A DNA stretch of 64,000 bases from Mucilaginibacter gossypii. Lineage in GTDB: Bacteria > Bacteroidota > Bacteroidia > Sphingobacteriales > Sphingobacteriaceae. Below, piece by piece: positions 41,959 to 51,575 of the stretch. The DNA lies in contig NZ_FNCG01000024.1 of the NCBI RefSeq assembly GCF_900100945.1, positions 1 through 64,000 on the forward strand. The letters are read 5' to 3'. The position numbers were made by a program, and so were the translations under genes. The notes beneath the pieces are model-generated. The model was given only the letters and a program-made list of their open reading frames with translations. It had not been told where the DNA came from and did not search any database. The stretch's first letter is position 1; each line of letters begins with the position of its first letter.

Positions 41959-44900
41959 TTAAAAGTTCGCGTTTAATGAGAATCCAAAGCTTCTTGTAGC
42001 TGGTGATGAACCTTCATCAACACCTTGCCTGTACCACTTGTCGCCAATCGGAGCTTCAGGATCAAGGTTTTTAAGCGTGCGGTATACATACAATAAGTTT
42101 CTTCCTACTAAAGAGAACCTTAAATTATTAAGGTGCAGTGCTTTGTTCACGCTTGCAGGCAATCTGTATCCCAACACAACTTCGCGCAATTTCACATAGT
42201 TGTTTTTAAATACTGCATTCTCGTTTACAGAGTTTTCACCCCAGTCATAAGTATTCAGGTAGTATGAAGCAGCGTCAACAATCGTAGTGTTTTTCTCTCC
42301 GTTTTCATTTACACCCGGTAATATAACACCGTCGTTATAGGTTTTGCCACCGTTTGGAGCAGTTCCTAAATGTTTACCGCCATTGCCATCAATGTAATAA
42401 GCTAAACCGCCATGAGCAGCATCACGATACTGTAAAGTACTTTCGTACATACCTGCAGCAGTACCATATTTTAATGGGTTTGACACCATTTTACCGCCAA
42501 AACGGTAATCAACCAATACATCAAGAGAGAAACCTTTGTAATTGAAAGTGTTGGCAATACCACCTACAATTTTAGGCTGTATATTACCTACGTTCACATA
42601 TTTCGATTTATCAATAGTGTATAAACCATCACTGTTTACAATCTTGTTACCATTAGCGTCTTTGGCTATCGGGTAAACCAATATATTACCTATAGGTTGG
42701 TTTGGCTGGGCAACAACCAATAATGCAGATTGATCGCCTGTGTAGAAGGTAAGCCTATCAAAACCTGGTGCGAGGTTATTTACTTTAGAGTGGTTAATAG
42801 CAAAGTTTAAACGCACATCCCAGTTAAATTTCCCGGTTATCGGTTTACCGCTGAAACCAACTTCCAAACCATCGCTGTGTAAGGTTGCAGCATTGGCTAA
42901 TAAGCTCGAAGCACCTGTTGTTGGCGCAACGTTAAGCGCCATAATTACATTTTTAACCTGGTTGTTGTAGTAAGTGAAATCCAAACCTAAGCGGTCTTTC
43001 AGGAAACGAGCCTCCAGGCCATATTCCTGTTCGTATTTCATCTCTGGTTTTAACTGCAGGTTACCATAAGTAGCATCAAAAGTAAGCTGCGTTACTGAAC
43101 CATTTTGTGTTTGTAATGATGATTGGTTATACAACACGTTAGGAACATATCTTGGTGCTTTGTTACCAACCACACCATATGAAGCCCTTAATTTTCCATA
43201 GCTGATAAACTCAGGCATTTTAAATGCGTCTGTAAATATGAAGCCCGCATTTACCGATGGATAAAAATAGGTATTGTTTTGTGTTGGAAGTGTTGAAGCC
43301 GACTCATTACGTGCGGTACCTTCTAAAAACAAATAGTTTTTGTAATTAAAGTTCAAGATTCCGAAAAATGCCTGGCTTTTCAGGTAACCACGGGTTGCAC
43401 TTGTATTTGGCACACCGTATGAGTTAGAGATAGAAAAGAAATTTTCGGTAACCAAACCACCATTAGTACCAGAAGATTGGTCACGGTAAGTTTCGCTGCG
43501 TGAAGTATAACCACCACTAACAGACATGCTCAGGTCTTTGGTCAATTTTGGCGAATAGGTTAACAATAAGTCACCGTAAGTAACAGAATACTGACCCTTG
43601 GTAACACCGTAATAACCTGTGCTTGATGAACCGTTAAATGCAGTAGGATACTCATTATATTGTTGTGACTCAGTATTGCGGCCGGTATAATCACTGCCGA
43701 TACGGCCTCTGAACTTCACATTTTTAAGCACATCCCAGTTTAAAGTAGCGCTGGTGATTAAACGGTTTTCGGTTTCATCCTCACTGTTCTTTAACTGTGT
43801 CCAGAAAAAGTCCATAATATCCGCACCGCTCATATTGTATTTAAAAGCCTCAGCCGGGTTTCTGGCAGCGTTACCAAGCGTTACGTATTTATAACCTAAT
43901 GATGTCTGATAGTTATCCAGCAACACATCTGCTTTTTCCGAACGGTTTAAGAAGCCACCAAAGTTGGCTAAAACACGGCCTAACTGATACGGACGGTTAT
44001 GAGTTAAGGTATTTACATAGCTCGCAACGATATCCGCGCTAATTTTATTACTTAACTTAACAGTAGTGTTTAAGTTAAATGAGTTTTTTTGTTGTTTTTG
44101 ACCACGCTGTATACCGGTATAATCCAAACGGGTTGCCGACAAACGGTAATTAACGTTGTCTGTTTGGTTTGATATAGCGATGTTGGCGTTTGAGCTATAG
44201 CCTGTTTGAAATAGATCTTTGTAGTTATTTGGCTGCGGAGTGTAATCCCTGATCTCGCCATCCCACCACCTGATCTTCTGGCCTTCCATTTTAGGGCCAA
44301 ATTGCGCGTATGAGCTAAAACGTGGTCTGTATCCTGATGGTGAATTAGCATCGGCTAACCAGCCATCTTCGGTAAAACCACCTGCAAGGTTGGTAGCACG
44401 GTCATAACCAGGACCGTAAACGTTTTGAAAATTTGGAGTGAAAGCCACTTGCTCTGCAGTACCTACATAGTTGAAATCAACACCAAGGCCTCTTGATTTT
44501 GAACCTTTTTTAGTGGTGATCACGATAGCACCGCTCATAGCATCAGATCCGTAAAGCGCTGTAGCACTCGCGCCTTTTAATACGGTAAGCGTTTCGATAT
44601 CCTGTGGGTTGATATCCAGGATACCGTTACCCCTGATCCGCTGATCAGACCAGTATCCGTCATTATTTGAACCACCGGCACCTGCCTCGCTGTTATTGCG
44701 GATAATAACACCGTCTACAACATACAGGGGTTGAGTGTTGTAGTTAAGTGAGTTGATACCGCGGATCTGCACGTTTACAGCGCTGCTTGAACCACCTGGA
44801 GCAGTAGTGATCTTAACACCAGGAGCTTTGCCGTACAATGCCGAAGCAAAGTTAGTATTACCGGCCTCTGTTAATTGCTTCGCTGTAATGGTGGTAGTAG

Positions 44901-45270
44901 CATAACCCAAGGATTTTTCCTGGCGTTTGATACCAAATGAGGTAACTACCACTTCATTTAATTCGCCTTTACCTGCAGCCAGAGTTACGTTGATCACAGC
45001 ATTGTCGCCCACGGTAACTTCTTTTGGTGTATAGCCTACAGATGAAAATTTAAGCACTGCACCCTTAGCCACTTTAATGCTGTACGCACCGTTTATGTTG
45101 GTTTGTACACCGGTTGTTGTACCCACAACTAACACGGTTACACCCGGTAAAGGCCCGGCGTCATCGCGCACCACTCCCGTAACATTGGTTTGGGCAAATA
45201 AATTTGCCGAGATAAAAAGGGGCAGTAGCAGGACCACCCACCTTTTCAAGTTTAGATAAAATTGTTGCAT
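41959..45270 (-). CDS. SusC/RagA TonB-dependent outer-membrane transporter
   Basis: A 1103-residue transporter with signal peptide (FISANLFAQ), an N-terminal carboxypeptidase-like domain (TGVVRDDAGPLPGVTVLV), a TonB-box/plug region (ELNEVVVTSFGIKRQEKSLG, LYGKAPGVKI, PLYVVDGVIIRN, VLKGASATALYG) and a 22-strand barrel ending FGFSLNANF. It imports oligosaccharides using TonB energy. It is followed 19 bases later by its SusD and preceded by a ROK regulator, all on one strand. Confidence 0.95.
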   Translation of the reverse strand: MQQFYLNLKRWVVLLLPLFISANLFAQTNVTGVVRDDAGPLPGVTVLVVGTTTGVQTNINGAYSIKVAKGAVLKFSSVGYTPKEVTVGDNAVINVTLAAGKGELNEVVVTSFGIKRQEKSLGYATTTITAKQLTEAGNTNFASALYGKAPGVKITTAPGGSSSAVNVQIRGINSLNYNTQPLYVVDGVIIRNNSEAGAGGSNNDGYWSDQRIRGNGILDINPQDIETLTVLKGASATALYGSDAMSGAIVITTKKGSKSRGLGVDFNYVGTAEQVAFTPNFQNVYGPGYDRATNLAGGFTEDGWLADANSPSGYRPRFSSYAQFGPKMEGQKIRWWDGEIRDYTPQPNNYKDLFQTGYSSNANIAISNQTDNVNYRLSATRLDYTGIQRGQKQQKNSFNLNTTVKLSNKISADIVASYVNTLTHNRPYQLGRVLANFGGFLNRSEKADVLLDNYQTSLGYKYVTLGNAARNPAEAFKYNMSGADIMDFFWTQLKNSEDETENRLITSATLNWDVLKNVKFRGRIGSDYTGRNTESQQYNEYPTAFNGSSSTGYYGVTKGQYSVTYGDLLLTYSPKLTKDLSMSVSGGYTSRSETYRDQSSGTNGGLVTENFFSISNSYGVPNTSATRGYLKSQAFFGILNFNYKNYLFLEGTARNESASTLPTQNNTYFYPSVNAGFIFTDAFKMPEFISYGKLRASYGVVGNKAPRYVPNVLYNQSSLQTQNGSVTQLTFDATYGNLQLKPEMKYEQEYGLEARFLKDRLGLDFTYYNNQVKNVIMALNVAPTTGASSLLANAATLHSDGLEVGFSGKPITGKFNWDVRLNFAINHSKVNNLAPGFDRLTFYTGDQSALLVVAQPNQPIGNILVYPIAKDANGNKIVNSDGLYTIDKSKYVNVGNIQPKIVGGIANTFNYKGFSLDVLVDYRFGGKMVSNPLKYGTAAGMYESTLQYRDAAHGGLAYYIDGNGGKHLGTAPNGGKTYNDGVILPGVNENGEKNTTIVDAASYYLNTYDWGENSVNENAVFKNNYVKLREVVLGYRLPASVNKALHLNNLRFSLVGRNLLYVYRTLKNLDPEAPIGDKWYRQGVDEGSSPATRSFGFSLNANF

Positions 45271-45311
45271 GAAAATTGATTAATTGAGTTAAAAAAAGAC
45301 CTTGAATATGT

Positions 45312-46493
45312 TTATGTAGGCTCGGAAATATTGGCCTGCGGATTAAGTTTATATAGATTTTCAATCACCGTGGTTACGCCTCCTAACAGTTGCGCGTTAT
45401 TGCCCAGGTTTGAAACCGCCAATTGGGTGTAGGTGGTTAAGTGGGGAATGCAGTGCTCGTTCATGGCCTGCTGAATGGGGCTGAGCCATAATTTACCGAT
45501 AACGCTCCCCTTTCCGCTTAAAATGATACTTTCGGGATTCATTAAATGCAGCAATATGGCCAAGCCCTGACCAATAAAATAAGCTGCCTCGGCAATGATT
45601 TTTATTGCAAAGGCATCACCTTTAAGTGCTTCATCAATGATATTATCTGCCGATACGGTATCGTATTTTAGGAGGCTGCTAACCTGCCCCTGTTTCAGGC
45701 CTTCAGCAGCTTTAGCTTCAATAGCCAGCAAAGAAGCTTCTGTTTCCAGGCAGCCCTGCTTACCGCATGAGCATAGCTTTCCGTTTTTATGAAGCGGCAA
45801 ATGGCTAAACTCTCCCGCAAAACCGCTGTGTCCTTTAAATATCTCTTTATTGATAATCATCCCCAAACCAACACCCCAGCCCAGGTTAATGATCATGGAG
45901 TTATTACGGGCAATGGGAAGTCCAAATTTTTGCTCAGCCAAAGCTATGGCTGTCGAGTCATTTTCAATAAATACAGGTAGTCCGGCGTGTTTGGCAATGT
46001 AGGTTACCAATGTTTCGTCCGGGACTTTAAGAAAGCTCAGGTTATTACCCAAAAACGCGTCAATAAATCCAGGCATGGTAATCCCTATAGCTAAAAACTT
46101 ATCTTGGGCTAATCCTGAATTAACAACTACAGCCTTGATACAGGCTATCAATGAATGGATAGCATCCTTGTTATCGCCCAGTTTTAATTCAAACTCCTGC
46201 ACCTCTCCCACAAACTCATTATTCATATTGACAATTACAATTCTTGTCAAAAACTGGTTCATAGCTACCGAAATGATAAAACCGGTATCAGCTATCAATG
46301 AATAAGTTGCGGGCTTTCTGCCTCCGCTTGAGGCCCTTATACCTACTTCCTTTACAATATCTAACTTCATCAAGTCGGCTATCCCTTTGGTCACATAAGG
46401 AATGCTTCGGCCAGTATAAATACTCAGGTCGTTAAGGGAAGCTGTTTTACTGTAATAAAGTCCTTTAATAAGGTCAATATGCTTAAGAAACAT
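45312..46493 (-). CDS. ROK-family transcription regulator (NagC/Mlc-like)
   Basis: A 393-residue protein. An N-terminal helix-turn-helix (LNDLSIYTGRSIPYVTKGI) is followed by a ROK kinase-fold domain with INLGWGVGLGMI and the zinc motif CSCGKQGCLETEAS. NagC and Mlc are repressors relieved by sugars or sugar phosphates. It lies 41 bases upstream of susC on the same strand and divergent from the fucosidase, so it probably controls both. Confidence 0.88.
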   Translation of the reverse strand: MFLKHIDLIKGLYYSKTASLNDLSIYTGRSIPYVTKGIADLMKLDIVKEVGIRASSGGRKPATYSLIADTGFIISVAMNQFLTRIVIVNMNNEFVGEVQEFELKLGDNKDAIHSLIACIKAVVVNSGLAQDKFLAIGITMPGFIDAFLGNNLSFLKVPDETLVTYIAKHAGLPVFIENDSTAIALAEQKFGLPIARNNSMIINLGWGVGLGMIINKEIFKGHSGFAGEFSHLPLHKNGKLCSCGKQGCLETEASLLAIEAKAAEGLKQGQVSSLLKYDTVSADNIIDEALKGDAFAIKIIAEAAYFIGQGLAILLHLMNPESIILSGKGSVIGKLWLSPIQQAMNEHCIPHLTTYTQLAVSNLGNNAQLLGGVTTVIENLYKLNPQANISEPT

Positions 46494-46609
46494 GTAGCAG
46501 GGGTTTATATCTGCATATTTAAATAAATTAATTTAATAACAAAAGAAAACTTTTTATTTTTTTTAAAAAGTATGATATAGATTTATAAAATCAATAATTA
46601 CTTTTGAAA

Positions 46610-47959
46610 ATGAGAAGAAATCTATCACACCTTTTCATGGTATTTTATACCATGCTATACACCGGTTACGCACAAGCGCAACACCGTGTAAATCCTGATG
46701 AGATCAAAGAAAAAATGCAATGGTTTGCCAATGGTAAGCTGGGCATATTTATTCATTATGGCATTTATTCTGTAAAGGGGATAGATGAAAGCTGGAGTTT
46801 TCATAACAAAAAGATCAGCTACCCGGATTATATGAACCAGCTAAAAGGCTTTACGGCAAATCAATACAAACCGGATGAGCTGGCAGAGCTGATTAAAGAA
46901 AGCGGTGCCCGCTATGCGGTAATGACTACTAAGCACCATGATGGTGTAGCTTTATGGAACAGCAAATATGGCTCGCTGAATGTGGTGAAAAAGACACCTG
47001 CCAAAAAAGATTTGTTAAAACCATTATATGATGCCCTGCGTGCGCGTGGTATAAAAGCAGGAGCATACTTTTCACTTATTGATTGGAGCCATGCAGACTA
47101 TCCCGGCTTTTTGAAAGACAGCAGCCGGTACAAGGTTGATGCGCAGCCGGCAAAATGGGCCAAATATTTAACCTTTATGAACGGTCAGCTGGATGAACTG
47201 GCCAAACAATACAACCCCGATCTTTGGTGGTTTGATGGTGATTGGGAACACAGCGCCGATGAATGGAAAGCATCAGCCATCAGACAAAAACTGTTAAGCT
47301 ACAATCCCAACGCGATCATAAACGGGCGCCTGCAGGGATTCGGTGATTATGATACCCCTGAGCAAAACTTCCCGGTATCACGGCCTAATTACAAATGGTG
47401 GGAACTTTGCATGACTATCAATGACAACTGGGGCTATCAACCACAGGACACGAATTTTAAAACCCCTTATGAGATCATCAGCATTTTTACTGATGCCGTA
47501 AGCTACGGTGGAAATTTACTACTGGATATTGGCCCTAAGGGCGATGGCAGTATCCCTTCGCAAGAAGTGAACATGCTTAAAGAACTGGGTGCATGGAACA
47601 AGAAAAACGGCGAAGGTGTTTTTAATACGGTAGCCGGTATGCCACAAGGGCATTACTATGGTGCAAGTACCCTGTCAAAAGACTCAACAACTGTATACTT
47701 GTTTGTTCCGGCTAAAACAAGCGCACCGGTATTGGTGAAAGGTTTAAAAAACAGCATCAAAAAAATAACCGTTCTCGGCAGCGAAACACCGTTAAACTAT
47801 AAAATCGTCGGCAAAATTTCATGGAGTGCGGTACCGGGCTTATTGTATATCCCAATTCCCGAAAGCCAGCAGGATAAATACATGTCGGTAATAAAAATTG
47901 AGCTTAACGGCAAGCTTGACCTTTATCGTGGCAAAGGAGGATTTCTCACCAATGAATAA
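46610..47959 (+). CDS. GH29 alpha-L-fucosidase, exported
   Basis: About 449 residues. I start at the ATG at 46610 (MRRNLSHLFMVFYTMLYTGYAQA); the earlier TTG at 46604 is part of a TACTTTTG sequence (46599-46606) and is unlikely as a start. GH29 features are WFANGKLGIFIHYGIYSV, YAVMTTKHHDGVALWNS, the nucleophile Asp in DLWWFDGDWEH, and GGNLLLDIGPKGDG. It releases terminal fucose from glycans in the periplasm or on the surface. A C-terminal beta-sandwich follows from about residue 355. Confidence 0.92.
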   Translation: MRRNLSHLFMVFYTMLYTGYAQAQHRVNPDEIKEKMQWFANGKLGIFIHYGIYSVKGIDESWSFHNKKISYPDYMNQLKGFTANQYKPDELAELIKESGARYAVMTTKHHDGVALWNSKYGSLNVVKKTPAKKDLLKPLYDALRARGIKAGAYFSLIDWSHADYPGFLKDSSRYKVDAQPAKWAKYLTFMNGQLDELAKQYNPDLWWFDGDWEHSADEWKASAIRQKLLSYNPNAIINGRLQGFGDYDTPEQNFPVSRPNYKWWELCMTINDNWGYQPQDTNFKTPYEIISIFTDAVSYGGNLLLDIGPKGDGSIPSQEVNMLKELGAWNKKNGEGVFNTVAGMPQGHYYGASTLSKDSTTVYLFVPAKTSAPVLVKGLKNSIKKITVLGSETPLNYKIVGKISWSAVPGLLYIPIPESQQDKYMSVIKIELNGKLDLYRGKGGFLTNE

Positions 47960-48030
47960 CGGGAAAGCTAAAGGCTGGAGGCCGATAGCTATACTGCCAG
48001 CACAACTCCTACTTTCATGATATCAGTTTA

Positions 48031-48066
48031 CCAAAGCCTGCAATCAATTGCAGGCTTTGGTTTTTA
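48031..48066 (+). terminator. Terminator of the fucosidase gene
   Basis: A perfect 14-bp stem (CCAAAGCCTGCAAT with ATTGCAGGCTTTGG, 48031-48060, 2-nt loop) followed by TTTTTA. Confidence 0.85.
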
Positions 48067-48069
48067 TGT

Positions 48070-48219
48070 TGATCTCTACTCTTAATCGGGCTCCAACCCG
48101 CCATTTATTATGCGGATAAACCGTATCAGGGAAAAAAAATTTAATTTTTTTTCCCATTAAAACAGCTCCCCCAATCACGAAGTACTATTGCGAATCAAGC
48201 GTATCGAAATAATTACATC
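48070..48219. other. A/T-rich intergenic region with no gene
   Basis: Part of a ~430-base gap between the fucosidase and the lyase gene. No reading frame or fold stands out apart from the terminator on its left and the promoter on its right. Confidence 0.5.
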
Positions 48220-48251
48220 TTGCTTTTAATCAATACTTTACAATAATTTTG
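48220..48251 (+). promoter_or_regulatory. Promoter of the alginate-lyase-family gene
   Basis: TTG (48220-48222), 21-nt spacer, TAATTTTG (48244-48251), fitting the Bacteroidota consensus. It implies a ~135-base untranslated leader before the ATG at 48391. Confidence 0.5.
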
Positions 48252-48390
48252 TTTCATCAAACCAATTATCTGGCATCTTCTTAAAACAACGGTATAACCT
48301 AATTCAAGGCAATAGCGCGCCTCGGTAACGTTAAGCTCTTTGTTTTATAAGCTATGCCGGTGAAACCAATTGCAAACTAAAAACCAATTT

Positions 48391-49575
48391 ATGAACAACA
48401 AACCAAAAACTACCTTTGCAACTCTATTGGGCCTGGCCCTTTTTGTGGCGTTATTTTTTACTTATTGCACTAAAAAACAAGTCTCGCCGGCGGCGGCAAG
48501 CAATGATGCTACCGCACGGGCATTAAAAACCCAGGCTACCGGCTTTACCCATCCCGGCATCCTCAACACGAAGCAAACGCTTGATTATGTGGGGCAGCAA
48601 GCCAATTCAAATGATGCCAACCGGCTTGCGGCTTACCAGTTTGTACTAAACTATTGCAACAACCACAGCCCCAGCGGCGCCTACAAAGCCACTGTACAGG
48701 TTGCCGGCGGAGTTACCACACCCGATGAAATTGCTTTTAAAGGCGATGCCCTGCTGAGCTATGCCCTGGCGCTGCGCTGGGCTAAAACCGGTAACGCGGC
48801 ATATGCTACTACTGTAAAACAAATACTCGATGGCTGGGCCAATAGTTTTCAGAATTTCAGCGTAACCGGCTCACAACCAAACCAGGCTTCGCTTGAGGCT
48901 TCGTGGGCTGCGCCTACCTTCGCCGCGGCTGCCGAAATTATCAAATACTATATTCCGGCCGGTGGTGTTGGCGGCGGCTGGACCACGGCCGAAAACACCC
49001 AGTTTGTAAACTTTCTGAACAACATGAAAGATAATTACATCAATAACGTGCCCAACTTTAACAACAACTGGAACGTATCTGCCGGATATGCAAAAATGGC
49101 TATCGGTGTGTTTGAAGATAGCCAAACTGTATACCAAAACGGCATTACTGTTGTAAAAACTGTATTGCCCAATGTAATTGCATCAGATGGCTCGATGGAC
49201 GGCGAGATCTGCGGCTCGCACAATGATTATGTGCATTACCAGTACTCTCTTACCGGTTTAAGCTATGCGGCAAACATCGCAGGTATACAGGGGGATTTGT
49301 CAATTTACTCGGCCAGCAGCAGTCGCCTGTTAACCGGGTTTAATTACCAATACAAGCTGATGCACGGCACCGTGTCGCCGCCATGCTCACCTAACGGTAA
49401 TGTAAACAACCCTATCTGGCCGGGAATTGAAGTGGCTAATCGTCATTACGGCACTACCGAAACCAGTTACATCGCCAGCAATTATGTATGCGACAGTAAC
49501 GGCCTGCCCAATGGCGATATCGGTTTTCTATGCTGGACAAACTATACGCATAACAACGTGCCAACTACTTTTTAA
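48391..49575 (+). CDS. Alginate-lyase-superfamily polysaccharide lyase, lipoprotein
   Basis: About 394 residues from ATG 48391 (the in-frame TTG at 48370 is rejected). A hydrophobic signal ends in a lipobox-like FTYC (Cys26). The helical-toroid fold of the family is indicated by DEIAFKGDALLSYALALRWA, the NNNWNVSAGYAKMAIG segment, and HNDYVHYQYSLTGLSYAA, which carries the likely catalytic His and Tyr. Enzymes of this fold cleave uronic-acid polymers such as alginate or glucuronan by beta-elimination; the specific substrate is not decided here. It has its own promoter and terminator. Confidence 0.8.
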   Translation: MNNKPKTTFATLLGLALFVALFFTYCTKKQVSPAAASNDATARALKTQATGFTHPGILNTKQTLDYVGQQANSNDANRLAAYQFVLNYCNNHSPSGAYKATVQVAGGVTTPDEIAFKGDALLSYALALRWAKTGNAAYATTVKQILDGWANSFQNFSVTGSQPNQASLEASWAAPTFAAAAEIIKYYIPAGGVGGGWTTAENTQFVNFLNNMKDNYINNVPNFNNNWNVSAGYAKMAIGVFEDSQTVYQNGITVVKTVLPNVIASDGSMDGEICGSHNDYVHYQYSLTGLSYAANIAGIQGDLSIYSASSSRLLTGFNYQYKLMHGTVSPPCSPNGNVNNPIWPGIEVANRHYGTTETSYIASNYVCDSNGLPNGDIGFLCWTNYTHNNVPTTF

Positions 49576-49607
49576 CAAAGTATTCGCTTAATAAAAATTC
49601 TATCCCG

Positions 49608-49651
49608 GCTGCTCCGTTTATGACTGACCTCATTTAACGGAGCGGCTTTTT
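49608..49651 (+). terminator. Terminator of the lyase gene
   Basis: GCTGCTCCGTT (49608-49618) pairs with AACGGAGCGGC (49636-49646, one G-T pair), followed by TTTTT. Confidence 0.8.
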
Positions 49652-49751
49652 AGCGACGAATTCAAAAAGAGCTTACAAGAATATCAAGGCATTATAAAAA
49701 TGAATAATGACAATTTGAAACATATTTGGCCTTGTACCTATTATCCATTAG

Positions 49752-51269
49752 ATGCAACAGAACAGCATAACACTTATATTCCCACATCAGTTATTCAAAC
49801 ACAATCCCCAGATAACCCAATTAAGACCGGCTTATTTGGTGGAGGAAATACTGTTTTTCAATCAATATAGTTTTAATAAAAAAAAGCTGGTACTTCACCG
49901 GGCGTCGATGAAGTTTTATGCGCATCATCTTGCCAGCCAAAATATTGCGGTTAACTATATTGGTGCTCAGGATCCACTTGCCGATGTTCGCCGGCTGATT
50001 ACTTCATTAGCCAAAAAGGGCATCAAAAACATTTATTACACCGATACCGCCGATAACTGGCTCGAAAGCAGATTAAACAAGGCCTGTGTTGAGAATGAGA
50101 TCCAGCTCATCAAACATCGAAGTCCCAATTTTCTTAATAGTCCTCACGAGGTTGCCGATTTCTTTGACAAAAAGAAAACCTACTTCCAAACCGATTTTTA
50201 CATAAGCCAGCGCCGACAGCGAAATATTTTGCTCGAACCAGATGGAACACCCATTGGTGGTAAATGGACCTATGATAGTGAAAACCGGCTCAGGTTTCCG
50301 AAGAATGAGGTAGTGCCTCTGCTGAACATATCGCCGGAAAACGATTATCTGAAAGAAGCCCGGCTGTATGTAGATACCCATTTCGCCGATAATTATGGTA
50401 ACACCACATCGCCGTTTGGCAACCTGGGCGGTTTTTATCCAACTACCCATGAGGAAGCAGAGCACTGGCTGGATGATTTCTTGCAACAACGCTTTCGGGA
50501 TTTTGGTATTTACGAAGATGCTATGGTGGCAAACGAAAGTTTTTTATATCATTCGGTGCTAAGCCCTACGCTCAACATTGGCCTGCTTAATCCGCAACAG
50601 GTTATTGATAAAGCCCTTGATGTGGCCGCAGATATGGATATTCCGCTAAACTCTTTAGAAGGATTTGTAAGGCAGATAATGGGCTGGCGCGAATTTATCC
50701 ATATTGTATATGAGCGCGAAGGAACCAGGCAGCGCACTAAAAACTACTGGGGATTTAAACGCCGCATTCCTCATTCGTTTTGGAAAGGCAATACAGGCAT
50801 TCACCCCGTCGACGTTGTGATAAAAAAGGTGCTGGCTACCGGGTATACCCATCACATTGAGCGCCTGATGGTGATGGGTAATTTTTTTTTGCTGTGCGAA
50901 TTTCATCCCGACGATGTGTATCAGTGGTTTATGGAAATGTATATAGATGCCTATGATTGGGTTATGGTGCCCAATACCTACGGTATGACCCAATTTGCCG
51001 ATGGCGGTCTTATGATGACCAAGCCCTACATCAGCGGCAGCAACTATTTGCTAAAAATGGGCGACTGGAAAAAAGGCGATTGGCAAGATACCTGGGATGG
51101 CCTGTTTTGGCGTTTCATTCATGTACACCGCAATTTCTTTTCACAAAACCCGCGTTTGGGCATGCTGGTGAAAACTTTTGATAAAATGCCCGCCGAAAAA
51201 CGAAGAATACATTTAAATAATGCGGAACAATTTCTCGAAAACCTTGACAAACATGCAGTCCGGATATAA
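49752..51269 (+). CDS. Photolyase/cryptochrome-like protein of the FeS-BCP group, lacking most Fe-S cysteines
   Basis: A 505-residue protein of the prokaryotic (6-4) photolyase/CryPro family: N-terminal Rossmann-like domain (ITLIFPHQLF), then the helical FAD-binding domain with GFVRQIMGWREFIHIVYERE, FWKGNTGIHPVDVVIKKVL, VMVPNTYGMTQFADGGLM and YLLKMGDWKKGDWQDTWDG. In the family's Fe-S members three cysteines lie in the segment equivalent to KMGDWKKGDW...; none is present here, while one (FFLLCEFHPDD) remains. It therefore probably binds FAD but not the 4Fe-4S cluster. It may repair DNA or sense blue light. Confidence 0.82.
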   Translation: MQQNSITLIFPHQLFKHNPQITQLRPAYLVEEILFFNQYSFNKKKLVLHRASMKFYAHHLASQNIAVNYIGAQDPLADVRRLITSLAKKGIKNIYYTDTADNWLESRLNKACVENEIQLIKHRSPNFLNSPHEVADFFDKKKTYFQTDFYISQRRQRNILLEPDGTPIGGKWTYDSENRLRFPKNEVVPLLNISPENDYLKEARLYVDTHFADNYGNTTSPFGNLGGFYPTTHEEAEHWLDDFLQQRFRDFGIYEDAMVANESFLYHSVLSPTLNIGLLNPQQVIDKALDVAADMDIPLNSLEGFVRQIMGWREFIHIVYEREGTRQRTKNYWGFKRRIPHSFWKGNTGIHPVDVVIKKVLATGYTHHIERLMVMGNFFLLCEFHPDDVYQWFMEMYIDAYDWVMVPNTYGMTQFADGGLMMTKPYISGSNYLLKMGDWKKGDWQDTWDGLFWRFIHVHRNFFSQNPRLGMLVKTFDKMPAEKRRIHLNNAEQFLENLDKHAVRI

Positions 51270-51287
51270 TTGAACCTCTCATTTTTT

Positions 51288-51500
51288 AGATCCCTACATT
51301 CGTTAATACTATCGAAAGACCGGGCGATACTGGCGCTTACGGAAGAAGTTACGTTAATCAGTAACCAACTAAAAGATGAAACATATCAACAGGCGGCCAA
51401 AGTACTGGAAGAAAAATATCTGGCACAGGTTATCTTAGCTATTATAACCATTAACGCCTGGAACAGGATCGGCATTACAACCAATTTGATGCCCGCATAA
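51288..51500 (+). pseudogene. Carboxymuconolactone decarboxylase/AhpD-like remnant
   Basis: After the photolyase stop, a short frame reads RAILALTEEVTLISNQLKDE and YLAQVILAIITINAWNRIGI, characteristic of the C-terminal third of AhpD-like proteins (AI..INAWNRI). The N-terminal part with the CxxC redox site is absent and there is no ATG, so it is a truncated relic. Its junction with the upstream gene suggests an old deletion. Confidence 0.65.
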
Positions 51501-51575
51501 CATTAGTTGAGTGCTTAAAGGCTCTAAACCGCGGAAGGTGCTTAAAAAACATTTTCCTCGGTTTTTAACCTCTGA

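Noticed and set aside
46604..46609. TTG start of the fucosidase
   Set aside because: The TTG is part of a TACTTTTG sequence and an ATG follows two codons later with a normal signal peptide.
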